A DNA stretch of 64,000 nucleotides, taken from positions 2,232,001-2,296,000 of the forward strand of contig CAWJKP010000001.1 in NCBI GenBank assembly GCA_963843465.1. Reading direction: 5' to 3'. A model generated the notes under the pieces. It had not been told where the DNA came from, ran no database searches, and saw only the letters and a program-made list of their open reading frames with translations. This DNA comes from CAWJKP01 sp963843465. GTDB taxonomy: Bacteria > Planctomycetota > Planctomycetia > Pirellulales > Thermoguttaceae. Shown piece after piece: positions 54,803 to 64,000 of the stretch (within the stretch, counting starts at the first letter, position 1; each line of letters starts with the position of its first letter). The translations under genes were made by a program, and so were the position numbers.

Positions 54803-56299
54803 ATGCTCTGCCAACACCGATCCATCGTCGCGCTGGCCGTGGGAATGCTCGTCGCAGGGGCCGTCGCCCGAACGGCCGCCGCACCGGAGCAGCCTCGCCC
54901 GGACATCGTCCTGGAGAAGTCGCCCCAACCGGCCATCCACAGCCCGCGGATCACCGGTAGCACCCCGGGCCGCCCGTTCCTCTTCTTGATCCCCGCCACG
55001 GGCAAGGCGCCCTTGCACTTCTCGGCCGAGAACCTCCCCGAGGGCCTGGTGTTGGACGCCAAGACGGGTATCATCACCGGTTCGCTCACGCAGGCGGGAA
55101 CGACCGAGGTGGCGATCGCGGTGGAAAACGCCCTGGGGAAAGCCCAAGGCAAGCTGACCATCGTCGGCGGCGCCCACAAGCTGGCGCTGACGCCCCCGAT
55201 GGGCTGGAACTCCTGGAACTGCTGGGCCAGCGCCGTGAGCGACTCGAAGGTCCGCGCGGCGGCCGACGCCATGGTCAAAAGCGGACTGGCGGCCCACGGT
55301 TTCCAGTACGTCAACATCGACGACTGCTGGGAGGGCCCGCGCGACGCCCAGGGCGAGATCCGCAGCAACGAGAAGTTCCCCGACATGAAGGCCCTGGCCG
55401 ACTATGTTCACCACAAGGGCCTGAAGCTGGGAATCTACTCCTCGCCGGGCCCGAAGACCTGCGCCGGCTACGAGGCAAGCTGGAAGCACGAGCAGCAGGA
55501 CGCCGACACGTATGCCAAGTGGGGCATCGATTACCTCAAGTACGATTGGTGCTCCTACGGAAACGTCGAACCTCATGCCGATCTGGCGGGGCTGAAGAAG
55601 CCTTACGCCGTGATGCGGGCGGCCCTGGACCATTGCCGCCGCGACATTGTCTTCAGCCTCTGCCAGTACGGCATGGGCAACGTCTGGAAGTGGGGCCACG
55701 AGGTGGGCGGCAACTGCTGGCGGACCACCGGTGACATCGGCGACTCCTGGGGCAGCATGTCGGGCATCGGCTTCGGCCAGAACGGCCACGAGCGCTACGC
55801 CGGTCCCGGCCATTGGAACGACCCCGACATGCTCGTGGTGGGCAAGGTCGGCTGGGGTCCCTCGTTGCACCCCACGCACCTCAAGCCCGACGAGCAGGTG
55901 ACCCACATCACGCTCTGGTGCCTCCTCTCCGCGCCGCTGCTGATAGGCTGCGACATGTCGGCCCTGGACGACTTCACCCTGGCCCTGTTGACTAACGGCG
56001 AAGTCCTGGCCGTCAGCCAGGACCCGCTGGGCAAGCCGGCCGGGCAACTCACCAAGGACGGCAGCCGCGAGGTCTGGTCCCGGCCGCTGGCCGACGGCAC
56101 CGTGGCCGCGGGCCTGTTCAACCGCGGCGGCGCAGCCGCCGAGGTCAAGGTCGCCTGGAAAGACCTGAAGCTCGCCGGAGCCCAACCGGTCCGCGATCTC
56201 TGGCGGCAGAAGGACCTGGGCACGTCGGCCGAGGCTTTCGAGGCTACCGTGCCGCCGCACGGCGCGATGCTGGTGAAGATCGGCACGCCGAGACGGTAG
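54803..56299 (+). CDS. Secreted GH27 alpha-galactosidase
   Basis: 498 residues from MLCQHRSIVALAVGMLVAGA with AGGAG seven bases upstream. Signal peptide, then a putative Ig-like domain (residues ~45-120, LPEGLVLDAKTGIITGSLTQ), then the GH27 barrel: PPMGWNSWNCW, YVNIDDCWEG, the nucleophile Asp in DYLKYDWCSYG, the acid/base Asp in CWRTTGDIGDSW and GHWNDPDMLVVG. A C-terminal beta domain ends PHGAMLVKIGTP. It would remove terminal alpha-linked galactose outside the cytoplasm. The next gene starts one base after its stop. Confidence 0.95.
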   Translation: MLCQHRSIVALAVGMLVAGAVARTAAAPEQPRPDIVLEKSPQPAIHSPRITGSTPGRPFLFLIPATGKAPLHFSAENLPEGLVLDAKTGIITGSLTQAGTTEVAIAVENALGKAQGKLTIVGGAHKLALTPPMGWNSWNCWASAVSDSKVRAAADAMVKSGLAAHGFQYVNIDDCWEGPRDAQGEIRSNEKFPDMKALADYVHHKGLKLGIYSSPGPKTCAGYEASWKHEQQDADTYAKWGIDYLKYDWCSYGNVEPHADLAGLKKPYAVMRAALDHCRRDIVFSLCQYGMGNVWKWGHEVGGNCWRTTGDIGDSWGSMSGIGFGQNGHERYAGPGHWNDPDMLVVGKVGWGPSLHPTHLKPDEQVTHITLWCLLSAPLLIGCDMSALDDFTLALLTNGEVLAVSQDPLGKPAGQLTKDGSREVWSRPLADGTVAAGLFNRGGAAAEVKVAWKDLKLAGAQPVRDLWRQKDLGTSAEAFEATVPPHGAMLVKIGTPRR

Positions 56300-56300
56300 A

Positions 56301-56627
56301 ATGTCGTCACCGTTTTCCGAGAATCCCTACCAGACGCCCCAGGCGCCGCTGGAGCCGCCGCCCTATCCGTCTCCTTTCCGTTCGCCCCCTTGTTCGGAGG
56401 CGATCGCGGCCCTGGTCTGCTCCATTGCCGGGCTCTTTGTTTGCGGCATCCTCGTCGAGCCGATCGCGCTGGTGTTGTCCATCGTGGCCCTGAAAAAGAT
56501 CCGCGACGATCCCAACCTGCAGGGACACGGGATGGCCATCGCGGGGATGGTTATCTCGATCGTTGCCATCGTGCTGGCCGTCCTCGCGGTATTGTTCTGC
56601 ATTGGCATTGCCCTTTGGTCGCGGTGA
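56301..56627 (+). CDS. DUF4190-type small membrane protein
   Basis: 108 residues. A Pro-rich cytoplasmic start (NPYQTPQAPLEPPPYPSP) is followed by two membrane helices (AALVCSIAGLFVCGILVEPI; MVISIVAIVLAVLAVLFCIG) separated by KKIRDDPNLQGHG, the DUF4190 layout. Function unknown. Translation probably continues from the alpha-galactosidase, one base upstream. Confidence 0.85.
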   Translation: MSSPFSENPYQTPQAPLEPPPYPSPFRSPPCSEAIAALVCSIAGLFVCGILVEPIALVLSIVALKKIRDDPNLQGHGMAIAGMVISIVAIVLAVLAVLFCIGIALWSR

Positions 56628-56740
56628 GGATGCGAACGTAGGCGCCATGTTACCCGGTCGCGGGAAACCCTTGACAGCGGACCCGGCCGTTAGCAGACTA
56701 ACCCAATATCATCCAACCGTTTCCAGAAGGAGGAGTGCTG

Positions 56741-57667
56741 ATGAGATTGACAACGTGGTTGGCAGGGGTGGCACTTTCGATTGCCCTGGGTTGCGGCTGC
56801 GGTGCTTCGGGTGGCGTTGCCTCGTCCTCGGCTCCGGGGCCCGCGCAGGCGGCTCCCGCCCGGGCGGTTCCCAAGGCTCCCGCTGCGGTTCCTGAGGCCC
56901 GCGCCGGCGCTCTGGCGGTGGCTCCGGCCACTCCGGCGAATCTGCTTCCGGCGGCTCCCAAGCTTTCGACCTTCGCCCCGTCATCCGACCTGGTCCGGCA
57001 GGCGGATTACTACCTGGGCAGGCTGAAAGAGTCGCTGGACAGCGACTCGGAGTACAAGGAGGACCAGGAGAAGATCACCAAGGACGGCAACACGCTGATC
57101 CTGATCGCGCTGGCCTTGGGTCTGGACGACGGCCACAACAAGTACAAGGCGGCCGCCCCGGGCCTGATGAAGGCCGGCCAGGAGGCGGCCAAGGCCAAGA
57201 CCTATGCGGCCGCCAAGGCGGCTTTGGCCGACGCCCACAAGGCGATCGCCTCGCCCCCGGCAGGCGGCCCCGCCTTGAGTTGGGATAAGGCGTCGGCGTC
57301 GCTGCCCGAGTTGATGAAGCAGGTGCCGCTGATCAATGCCCGGCTGAAGCGGAATCTCAAGAACGCCAAGCGGTTTGCCCAGAAGGCCAAGGATTCGGCC
57401 GGCGACACGGCCACGCTGGCCGTGATTGCCCAGGGCAGCATGGGCGCCGTCGCCCAGACCAAGAAGCCCACCGAAGCGGCGAAGTGGTTCGCGTTCTGCG
57501 GCGAGATGCGCGACGCGGCGGCCGGCGTCAACCAGGCGATTCACTCAGGCGACCCGAAAGCCACCGAAAAGGCGATGAAACCCCTCGCCGAGAGCTGCGA
57601 TAACTGCCACACCGTGTTCAACCCTGAACAGGTGGGCAAGCCGGACGCGGAGGGTAAGGCGGAGTGA
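56741..57667 (+). CDS. Lipoprotein with C-terminal c-type heme motif (cytochrome c class II-like)
   Basis: 308 residues from MRLTTWLAGVALSIALGCGC; AGGAGG is eight bases upstream. The LGC lipobox gives a lipidated Cys at about residue 18. After an Ala/Pro linker the mature part is helical (RLKESLDSDSEYKEDQEKIT), and the single heme motif CDNCHTVF lies near the C-terminus, as in four-helix cytochrome c' proteins. Periplasmic electron transfer or sensing is inferred; no redox partner is adjacent. Confidence 0.8.
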   Translation: MRLTTWLAGVALSIALGCGCGASGGVASSSAPGPAQAAPARAVPKAPAAVPEARAGALAVAPATPANLLPAAPKLSTFAPSSDLVRQADYYLGRLKESLDSDSEYKEDQEKITKDGNTLILIALALGLDDGHNKYKAAAPGLMKAGQEAAKAKTYAAAKAALADAHKAIASPPAGGPALSWDKASASLPELMKQVPLINARLKRNLKNAKRFAQKAKDSAGDTATLAVIAQGSMGAVAQTKKPTEAAKWFAFCGEMRDAAAGVNQAIHSGDPKATEKAMKPLAESCDNCHTVFNPEQVGKPDAEGKAE

Positions 57668-58120
57668 GTAACTGTCAGTAGGTCCCGCCTGCCGGGCAGG
57701 ACCCGGTTGTCCTCGGAAAGCGTGATTCCTTTCCTGGGGGTGAGTCGGGAAAAAAATTGCTCAGGCCGCCGGGGCTAACAAGTCTGCAACCGTTAGTCCC
57801 GGCCCTCCCCGCGTCTCCGTGTCCCCGCGTCTACCCCTGCCGCACCATCACCACTACCATCTCCCGGAGGGAGAGGGGGCCACGGCCTCTCGCCGGGCCG
57901 AGGTCCGTTTTCTTTTTCTCCCGGCGTCTTGTACTCCATTTCGCAGCCGTCGCTATCCGAAAATAAGGATTAGGCCGATCCGGGAGACGTTTTAACGGGA
58001 TAAACTGCCCAGACCACGCAATCTGAGCTTTCCACCAGGGTAAAACATGGCTCTTGACCTGAATCAATGGTATCCTGGAGATGTCAGTTTCCTCCCGGGG
58101 CGTCTGATAAGTCGGCATCC
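57668..58120. other. Intergenic region upstream of glgX
   Basis: About 450 bases with no gene. It contains a CTCCCGGAGGGAG stem near 57860-57873 of the dispersed CTCTCC/GGAGAG family. The glgX frame is open back to 58067 but the extension is not family-like. Confidence 0.45.
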
Positions 58121-60205
<2,085 letters not shown>

Positions 60206-60385
60206 GGCAACCTCCGTCAGGGCCACGCGCCGACTCGTTCACGGCCGAACACGAGCCCGAAGCGCAAGCGAGGGACCGTCAACGCTCCCACCGCCGCAGG
60301 CTCCGCCGGGCGGAGGGAGCCTCCAACCCAAGCGTCGATCTTTCGCCGCCGACCGCGACGACGAGCGGTCGTTATTGGTACGCGG

Positions 60386-60506
60386 AAAAGAAGGGTCACG
60401 GCATCTCGCGATTGTCGGTCATGCCGGAACACGTTCACTTTTCGTTACGTGGGAACTACGACATGAACGCCATACGAAGTTGGGATGGCTACCCTCAAAG
60501 GCCTTG
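60386..60506 (+). pseudogene. RAYT-type transposase tail fragment
   Basis: Translates to ISRLSVMPEHVHFSLRGNYD, the HUH-containing motif of Y1 REP transposases, then ends. Neither the N-terminal domain nor the rest is present. It lies in the 60206-60588 gap, which otherwise has no gene. Confidence 0.55.
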
Positions 60507-60588
60507 ATGCTCCGCCGAGTATTTTGACCATGCGCCCACTAGCGGAAGCCCGTAGATATCAGTGGTGTCCCCTTTTCCGGGCTTCGCG

Positions 60589-61614
60589 TTATTCCGGGGG
60601 GCCATAGAGCGAGCCGACGTTCAGCGGCGAGTAGTTGTTCCCCGGGCTCCAAAAGTAGCTTTGGCTCGCCGGGGCCGCCTTGACGGTGTTCGCGATCTGC
60701 CTCATCGACTCCGCCCGTTCCGCCTCGAGCCGCGCCTCGTTCGCCAGCATGTTGCCTCTCTTTCCTACCGTGACCGCGGCGACGCCGGCCTGAAACGATT
60801 TCTTGTGGGCCTCGTGGAAAGCCTTGCTCTCCTTCTTCAACTGTTGCTCCGTCTCGTTGAACTTGTCGATCATGGCTTTGCCCTCGGTATCGGCCATGGC
60901 CTCCGCCCTGCTGAGCATCTTTCTCGTAACTGCCCAGTTTGCGACCAGCGTGACCGTATTGACCTTGCCCTCCTGGCACTCCAGCACCGCCTGCAACTGA
61001 TCCTGGTCGAAAAGGCAACACACGCCCTCCGGCTCGCCCTCGTCGTACTCGCAATAAAAGCGCTTGCCGCCGTTCTCGTCCCAGCAGACCATCGGCCCGC
61101 TGCGCCGGCTCTTCTTGTCGTACTGCACGTAGCATCTCAAGCCTACGTCGTCCCAAATGGACGCTTTGTCAACGGGCTGGGCGGGCTGGCCGGGCTGGCC
61201 GGGCTGGCCGGGGCGGCCGGGCTGGCCGGCGGCTAGCCTCTGTAACATCCGGTAATTCCGGTAACAGGTTACCGGGTCCATGTCGGGCCAAAAGAAGATC
61301 GCGTCGCCGGTCAACTTTTTCTGGTGGTACGTGTAAAGGGCCAATGAGCCACCATAGTTCATCGAGCTAGTGAACAACGGCGTCTTGTCCTTCATGATCG
61401 TGGTCTTGCAGACCGCACTCTTGAACAAGGCCTGCGCGTTGCCCCTCAGTTGCCGAGTGAGGCCCTCAACCACAGGGCTGGAGAGCCTCCTCCCCGAAGG
61501 AAGGGAAACGACTTGCCTTTCGGAGCCCCGCCCCAGGCCTTGCTGTCCCGCCGCGGGAATGGCCGCTCCGAGAAGGGTCAACAGAAGGCCGCCAACCAAG
61601 ACCGTGCTGCGCAT
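60589..61614 (-). CDS. Secreted hypothetical protein with a GQP repeat
   Basis: 341 residues from MRSTVLVGGLLLTLLGAAIP, a clear signal peptide ending AAG. The mature protein has several Cys (VGLRCYVQYDKK, RFYCEYDEGEPEGVCC) and a short collagen-like stretch, GQPGRPGQPGQPGQPAQP, near residue 135. A charged helical C-terminal third (FNETEQQLKKESKAFHEAHK) follows. No enzymatic motif was recognised. It stands alone; role unknown, probably an envelope or surface protein. Confidence 0.75.
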   Translation of the reverse strand: MRSTVLVGGLLLTLLGAAIPAAGQQGLGRGSERQVVSLPSGRRLSSPVVEGLTRQLRGNAQALFKSAVCKTTIMKDKTPLFTSSMNYGGSLALYTYHQKKLTGDAIFFWPDMDPVTCYRNYRMLQRLAAGQPGRPGQPGQPGQPAQPVDKASIWDDVGLRCYVQYDKKSRRSGPMVCWDENGGKRFYCEYDEGEPEGVCCLFDQDQLQAVLECQEGKVNTVTLVANWAVTRKMLSRAEAMADTEGKAMIDKFNETEQQLKKESKAFHEAHKKSFQAGVAAVTVGKRGNMLANEARLEAERAESMRQIANTVKAAPASQSYFWSPGNNYSPLNVGSLYGPPE

Positions 61615-62194
61615 GACCGACTCCTCACTTGTTCGATGTCACCCCACGCCCGCAAGGCGGAGAATGGAAACAACGTCGTAAGCTCTCCGCTCTTTTACAC
61701 CTCGCTTTCAGACTGTCAATACCCCCCCCGAAAAACCCGCCCGCCCATGGCTTGCGCCATGCGCTGCTCTCTTGCGTTCTCCGCGGCTAGAAGCGTAGCA
61801 GTTACGAGTTCCTTTGCTGACAGCTTGCGATAGGTTATGCGGGCCCCGTCGGTCCCGCTTACTATTACAAGCGGGAATTTCGCCGGCCGCGGCGCAGGAA
61901 AAATCATGGAAGGGAGGTTTTCTTCGGTGGGCGGGGGAAAGAAGGGCGAAAACATGCCCGTTTAGAGTCCGTCCGCCTTTTGGAGTGCGGCGACTTGTCG
62001 CCGCTTTTTGCGAGACCGGCCTTTCCCGCAGTTTGCTGATGCAGGGCCATCCGCTGCTGACCATGGGAAAGCGGCGACAAGTCGCCGCACTCCAAACGAT
62101 CGTCGCAACGGCTTGTAGCGTAATGCGCTGAAAGGCGGACGAACTCTTTACGGGCATTGCCGTGAAGCGGTCCTAGGCCCGGCATTCATGCCGC
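61615..62194. repeat. Gene-free region with repeat family E pair
   Basis: GCGGCGACTTGTCGCCGC followed by TTTTT at 61987-62009, and the inverted copy GCGGCGACAAGTCGCCGC near 62070-62087, enclose about 60 bases. The first would act as a Rho-independent terminator by sequence. No gene was found. Confidence 0.75.
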
Positions 62195-62870
62195 GCTCGT
62201 CTCGGCGGAGCGACGGATTGACCACTACCGACCGCGCCGAACCCTTTCCCGCCCCCGCCGGGCTCGTCCCGGCGGAGCGAAGGATTGACCACTACCGACC
62301 GCGCCGAACCCCTTCCCGCCCCCGCCGGGCTCGTCCCGGCGGCGCGAAGGATTGACCACTAAAGACCGCGCACGAACCCGTTCCCGCCCCCGCCGGGCTC
62401 GTCCCGGCGGAGCGACGGATTGACCACTACCGACCGCGCACGAACCCCTTCCCGCCCCCGCCGGGCTCGTCCCGGCGGAGCGAAGGATTGACCACTACCG
62501 ACCGCGCCGAACTCCTTCCCGCCCCCGCCGGGCTCGTCCCGGCGGAGCGACGGATTGACCACTACAGACCGCGTGCGAACCCCTTCCCGCCCCCGCCGGG
62601 CTCGTCCCGGCGGAGCGAAGGATTGACCACTACCGACCGCGTGCAAACCCCTTCCCGCCCCCACCGGGCTCGTCCCGGCGGAGCGACGGATTGACCACTA
62701 CCGACCGCTGACGAACCCCTTCCCGCCCCCGCCGGGCTCGTCCCGGCGGAGCGGCGGATTGACCACTACCGACCGCTGACGAACCCCTTCCCGCCCCCGC
62801 CGGGCTCGTCCCGGCGGAGCGACGGATTGACCACTAAAGACCGCGCGCGAACCCGTTCCCGCCCCCGCCC
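62195..62870. repeat. 68-bp tandem array, ten copies, family C
   Basis: Anchor GCTCGTCYCGGCGG starts at 62195, 62262, 62329, 62397, 62465, 62532, 62600, 62668, 62736 and 62804, spacing 67-68. Each unit holds a CCGCCGGG/CCCGGCGG hairpin and GGATTGACCACTA. Units differ by a few bases, so the array is not recent. Confidence 0.95.
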
Positions 62871-62876
62871 GGGTAG

Positions 62877-63100
62877 GCAGCGCGTTGCAGGCTCGCCCGT
62901 AGTGGCCAATCCTTCGCTCCGCTGGGGCAAGCCCAGCGGGGGCGGCAGCGCGTTGCAGGCGCGCCCGTAGTGGCCAATCCTTCGCTCCGCTGGGGCAAGC
63001 CCAGCGGGGGCGGCAGCGCGTTGCAGGCTCGCCCGTAGTGGCCAATCCCTCGCTCCGCTGGGGCAAGCCCAGCGGGGGCGGCAGCGCGTTGCAGGCTCGC
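62877..63100. repeat. 68-bp tandem array, reverse orientation, family C
   Basis: GCAGCGCGTTGCAGGC begins at 62877, 62945, 63013 and 63081, exactly 68 apart. Each unit contains CCGCTGGGGCAAGCCCAGCG and TAGTGGCCAATCC, which is the reverse complement type of the preceding array. Confidence 0.95.
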
Positions 63101-63104
63101 CGGT

Positions 63105-63250
63105 GATAGGGCACGCTTTCAGCGGCCAGCCAAGCGAGCCCAAGCGGAACAGAAACCGACGACACGACCACGCCCAACCGCAGCGACCTTTCACCATTCC
63201 GGATTCGACGGGCTGATGGCTATCGGCCTGAAATCACGGTCTCTGCTCAG
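63105..63250. repeat. Duplicated WD40-tail block (copy 1)
   Basis: Starts TGATAGGGCACGCTTTCAGC and ends CTGAAATCACGGTC. It matches 63590-63800 with scattered differences. On the minus strand it encodes the same RDRDF-x-x-IAIS residues found at the end of the WD40 gene. Confidence 0.8.
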
Positions 63251-63258
63251 GTGATCGG

Positions 63259-63487
63259 TTAGCCCACGTCGCGTAGCGACGACGCGACGGTAGCCGTGGG
63301 TTTCAACCCACGGAACGCATGGCCCGACAGCTTCCCTTCGTCGCGTAGCGACGATTGAAATCGCCGGACTGCCCGACGGCACGCGGCTTGTTTTCAACGG
63401 TCGCTACGCGACGGGGGGCAATATCACGCGATCCGATCCGTGGGTTGAAACCCACGGCTACCATCATCACGTCGCTACGCGACGAAC
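63259..63487. repeat. Cluster of CGTCGCTACGCGACG and GTGGGTTTCAACCCAC palindromes
   Basis: Four CGTCGC(G)TAGCGACG-type palindromes (near 63268, 63340, 63402, 63471) alternate with two GTGGGTTGAAACCCAC-type ones (near 63297 and 63440). The cluster sits between the two WD40-tail copies. Confidence 0.75.
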
Positions 63488-63556
63488 TCGAGTCAAGTGG
63501 ATAACCATTCAAGTGGAATGACCCGAAACCCATGTCAACGCTAACTCTTGCTCAGC

Positions 63557-64000
63557 CTACCGTTCGGGTAACCCGTTGAATCCGCGGCCGTGATAGGGCA
63601 CGCTTTCAGCGGCCACCCAAGGCAGCCCAAGCGGAACAAAAACCGACGACATGACCTCGCCCAACCGCGGCCGCCTTTCACCATTCCGGATTCGGTAGTA
63701 GGCACACGCCGTGTGCCGTAATTGGCGGGCGGCACACGGCGTGTGCCTGCTACAATTCCGGTAGCTGATGGCTATTGCCCTGAAATCACGGTCGCTGCTT
63801 CTTTTCTTCCGGCGCTTTCGATCGGTCAAGACTTCCGCTGGCCCCGCGTCCCATACCTTCAACGTCCCGTCCTGTTCCCGCGAGACGATCCGCCGGCCGT
63901 CCGGGCTGAACGCCACGCTGTCAACCTCCCCCGTGTGCCCCTTGAGCGTGAGCATTTCCTGGCCGGTCGCCGCGTCCCAGACCTCCACCGTGTTGTCCGC
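63557..64000 (-). CDS. WD40-repeat protein, 5' end outside the window
   Basis: The open part reads ADNTVEVWDAATGQEMLTLK, then GHTGEVDSVAFSPDGRRIVS and GTLKVWDA, two WD40 blades of a beta-propeller. After about residue 52 the frame runs through SSDRDFRAIAISYRN and then a family B REPIN (63695-63755), ending at 63557. The natural stop may be earlier in intact relatives; here the last ~85 residues are repeat-derived. WD40 domains act as protein scaffolds and are often fused to kinases in planctomycetes, but the rest is not visible. Confidence 0.75.
   Translation of the reverse strand, partial: ADNTVEVWDAATGQEMLTLKGHTGEVDSVAFSPDGRRIVSREQDGTLKVWDAGPAEVLTDRKRRKKRSSDRDFRAIAISYRNCSRHTPCAARQLRHTACAYYRIRNGERRPRLGEVMSSVFVPLGLPWVAAESVPYHGRGFNGLPER
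63695..63755. repeat. REPIN, family B
   Basis: Core GGCACACGCCGTGTGCC with its inverted partner, 24-base arms with one mismatch. Same element as around the RAYT at 39572-40612. It interrupts the duplicated WD40-tail block. Confidence 0.92.

Noticed and set aside
56735..56740. GTG at 56735 as the start of the heme lipoprotein
   Set aside because: AGGAGG is properly spaced from the ATG at 56741 and too close to the GTG.
61987..62009. Stem plus T-run as a dedicated terminator
   Set aside because: It is a member of repeat family E, also present in the inverse orientation without a T-run, and the nearest upstream gene on that strand is over a kilobase away.
62195..63100. Possible CRISPR or protein-coding repeat region
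   Set aside because: The 67-68-bp period has no unique spacers, and open frames through it are biased repeats without start signals.

Overview
The window looks like the chromosome of a GC-rich planctomycete, most likely Pirellulales. The reasons are its gene content and style: a lysine-rich small protein starting MARKTLNRKELREE, Tat-exported Gfo/Idh/MocA-type and aldo/keto-like proteins, a very large PQQ-type beta-propeller protein, WD40 proteins, an Ala/Pro-rich 'DPFAA' repeat protein, a VWA protein next to a giant membrane protein, few operons, and very many palindromic intergenic repeats. No rRNA or tRNA gene was recognised. The organism call is inference from family knowledge, not a database result.

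Layout. 1-6.5 kb: sugar-nucleotide genes (a nucleotidyltransferase/HAD phosphatase fusion and an epimerase), a GNAT acetyltransferase, a NarL-type response regulator, CsrA, a secreted alpha/beta hydrolase, a small Cys-rich lipoprotein and an ABM monooxygenase. 6.6-12.3 kb: a secreted glycoside-hydrolase-like protein, an S9 peptidase and a cold-shock protein. 12.5-15.9 kb: a two-gene operon of a fused alpha/beta thiamine-diphosphate E1 dehydrogenase and a lipoyl domain fused to a KAS III (FabH-like) condensing enzyme; this is the most unusual metabolic unit here. 16-18.5 kb: a decayed MazEF-like locus, a truncated gene, and a TPR plus Ala/Pro-rich pair. 19-23.4 kb: an aldolase-like protein, a small basic protein, and an Hsp70 followed by a J-like/MshEN/transmembrane protein. 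24-25.7 kb: an AT-richer AbiE type IV toxin-antitoxin module behind two perfect 39-bp palindromes that overlap candidate promoters. 26-33.6 kb: a coiled-coil protein, two Tat-exported proteins and the methyltransferase-like/propeller fusion. 33.9-40.6 kb: an accessory island with a VapC-like PIN pair, a MazEF-like pair, a type IIG restriction-modification enzyme, a HEPN-like protein and a REP-associated tyrosine transposase (RAYT) flanked by its own palindromes. 41-48.6 kb: GlmS, a URO-D family protein, a zinc dehydrogenase and an ADP-forming acyl-CoA synthetase. 48.7-54.6 kb: a large membrane protein, a VWA protein and RsmG. 54.8-61.6 kb: a GH27 alpha-galactosidase, a small membrane protein, a C-terminal CxxCH heme lipoprotein, GlgX and a secreted protein. 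61.6-64 kb: repeat-rich DNA with two 68-bp tandem arrays, then the 3' end of a WD40 gene.

Two properties cut across the window. First, about fourteen single-base frame breaks lie inside otherwise well-conserved genes, including glmS and hsp70. This points to residual indel errors in the assembly rather than mass decay, so those genes are annotated here as single loci. Second, at least eight families of short inverted repeats (REP/REPIN-like) are interspersed, one clearly tied to the RAYT, and several have inserted into or extended coding sequences.
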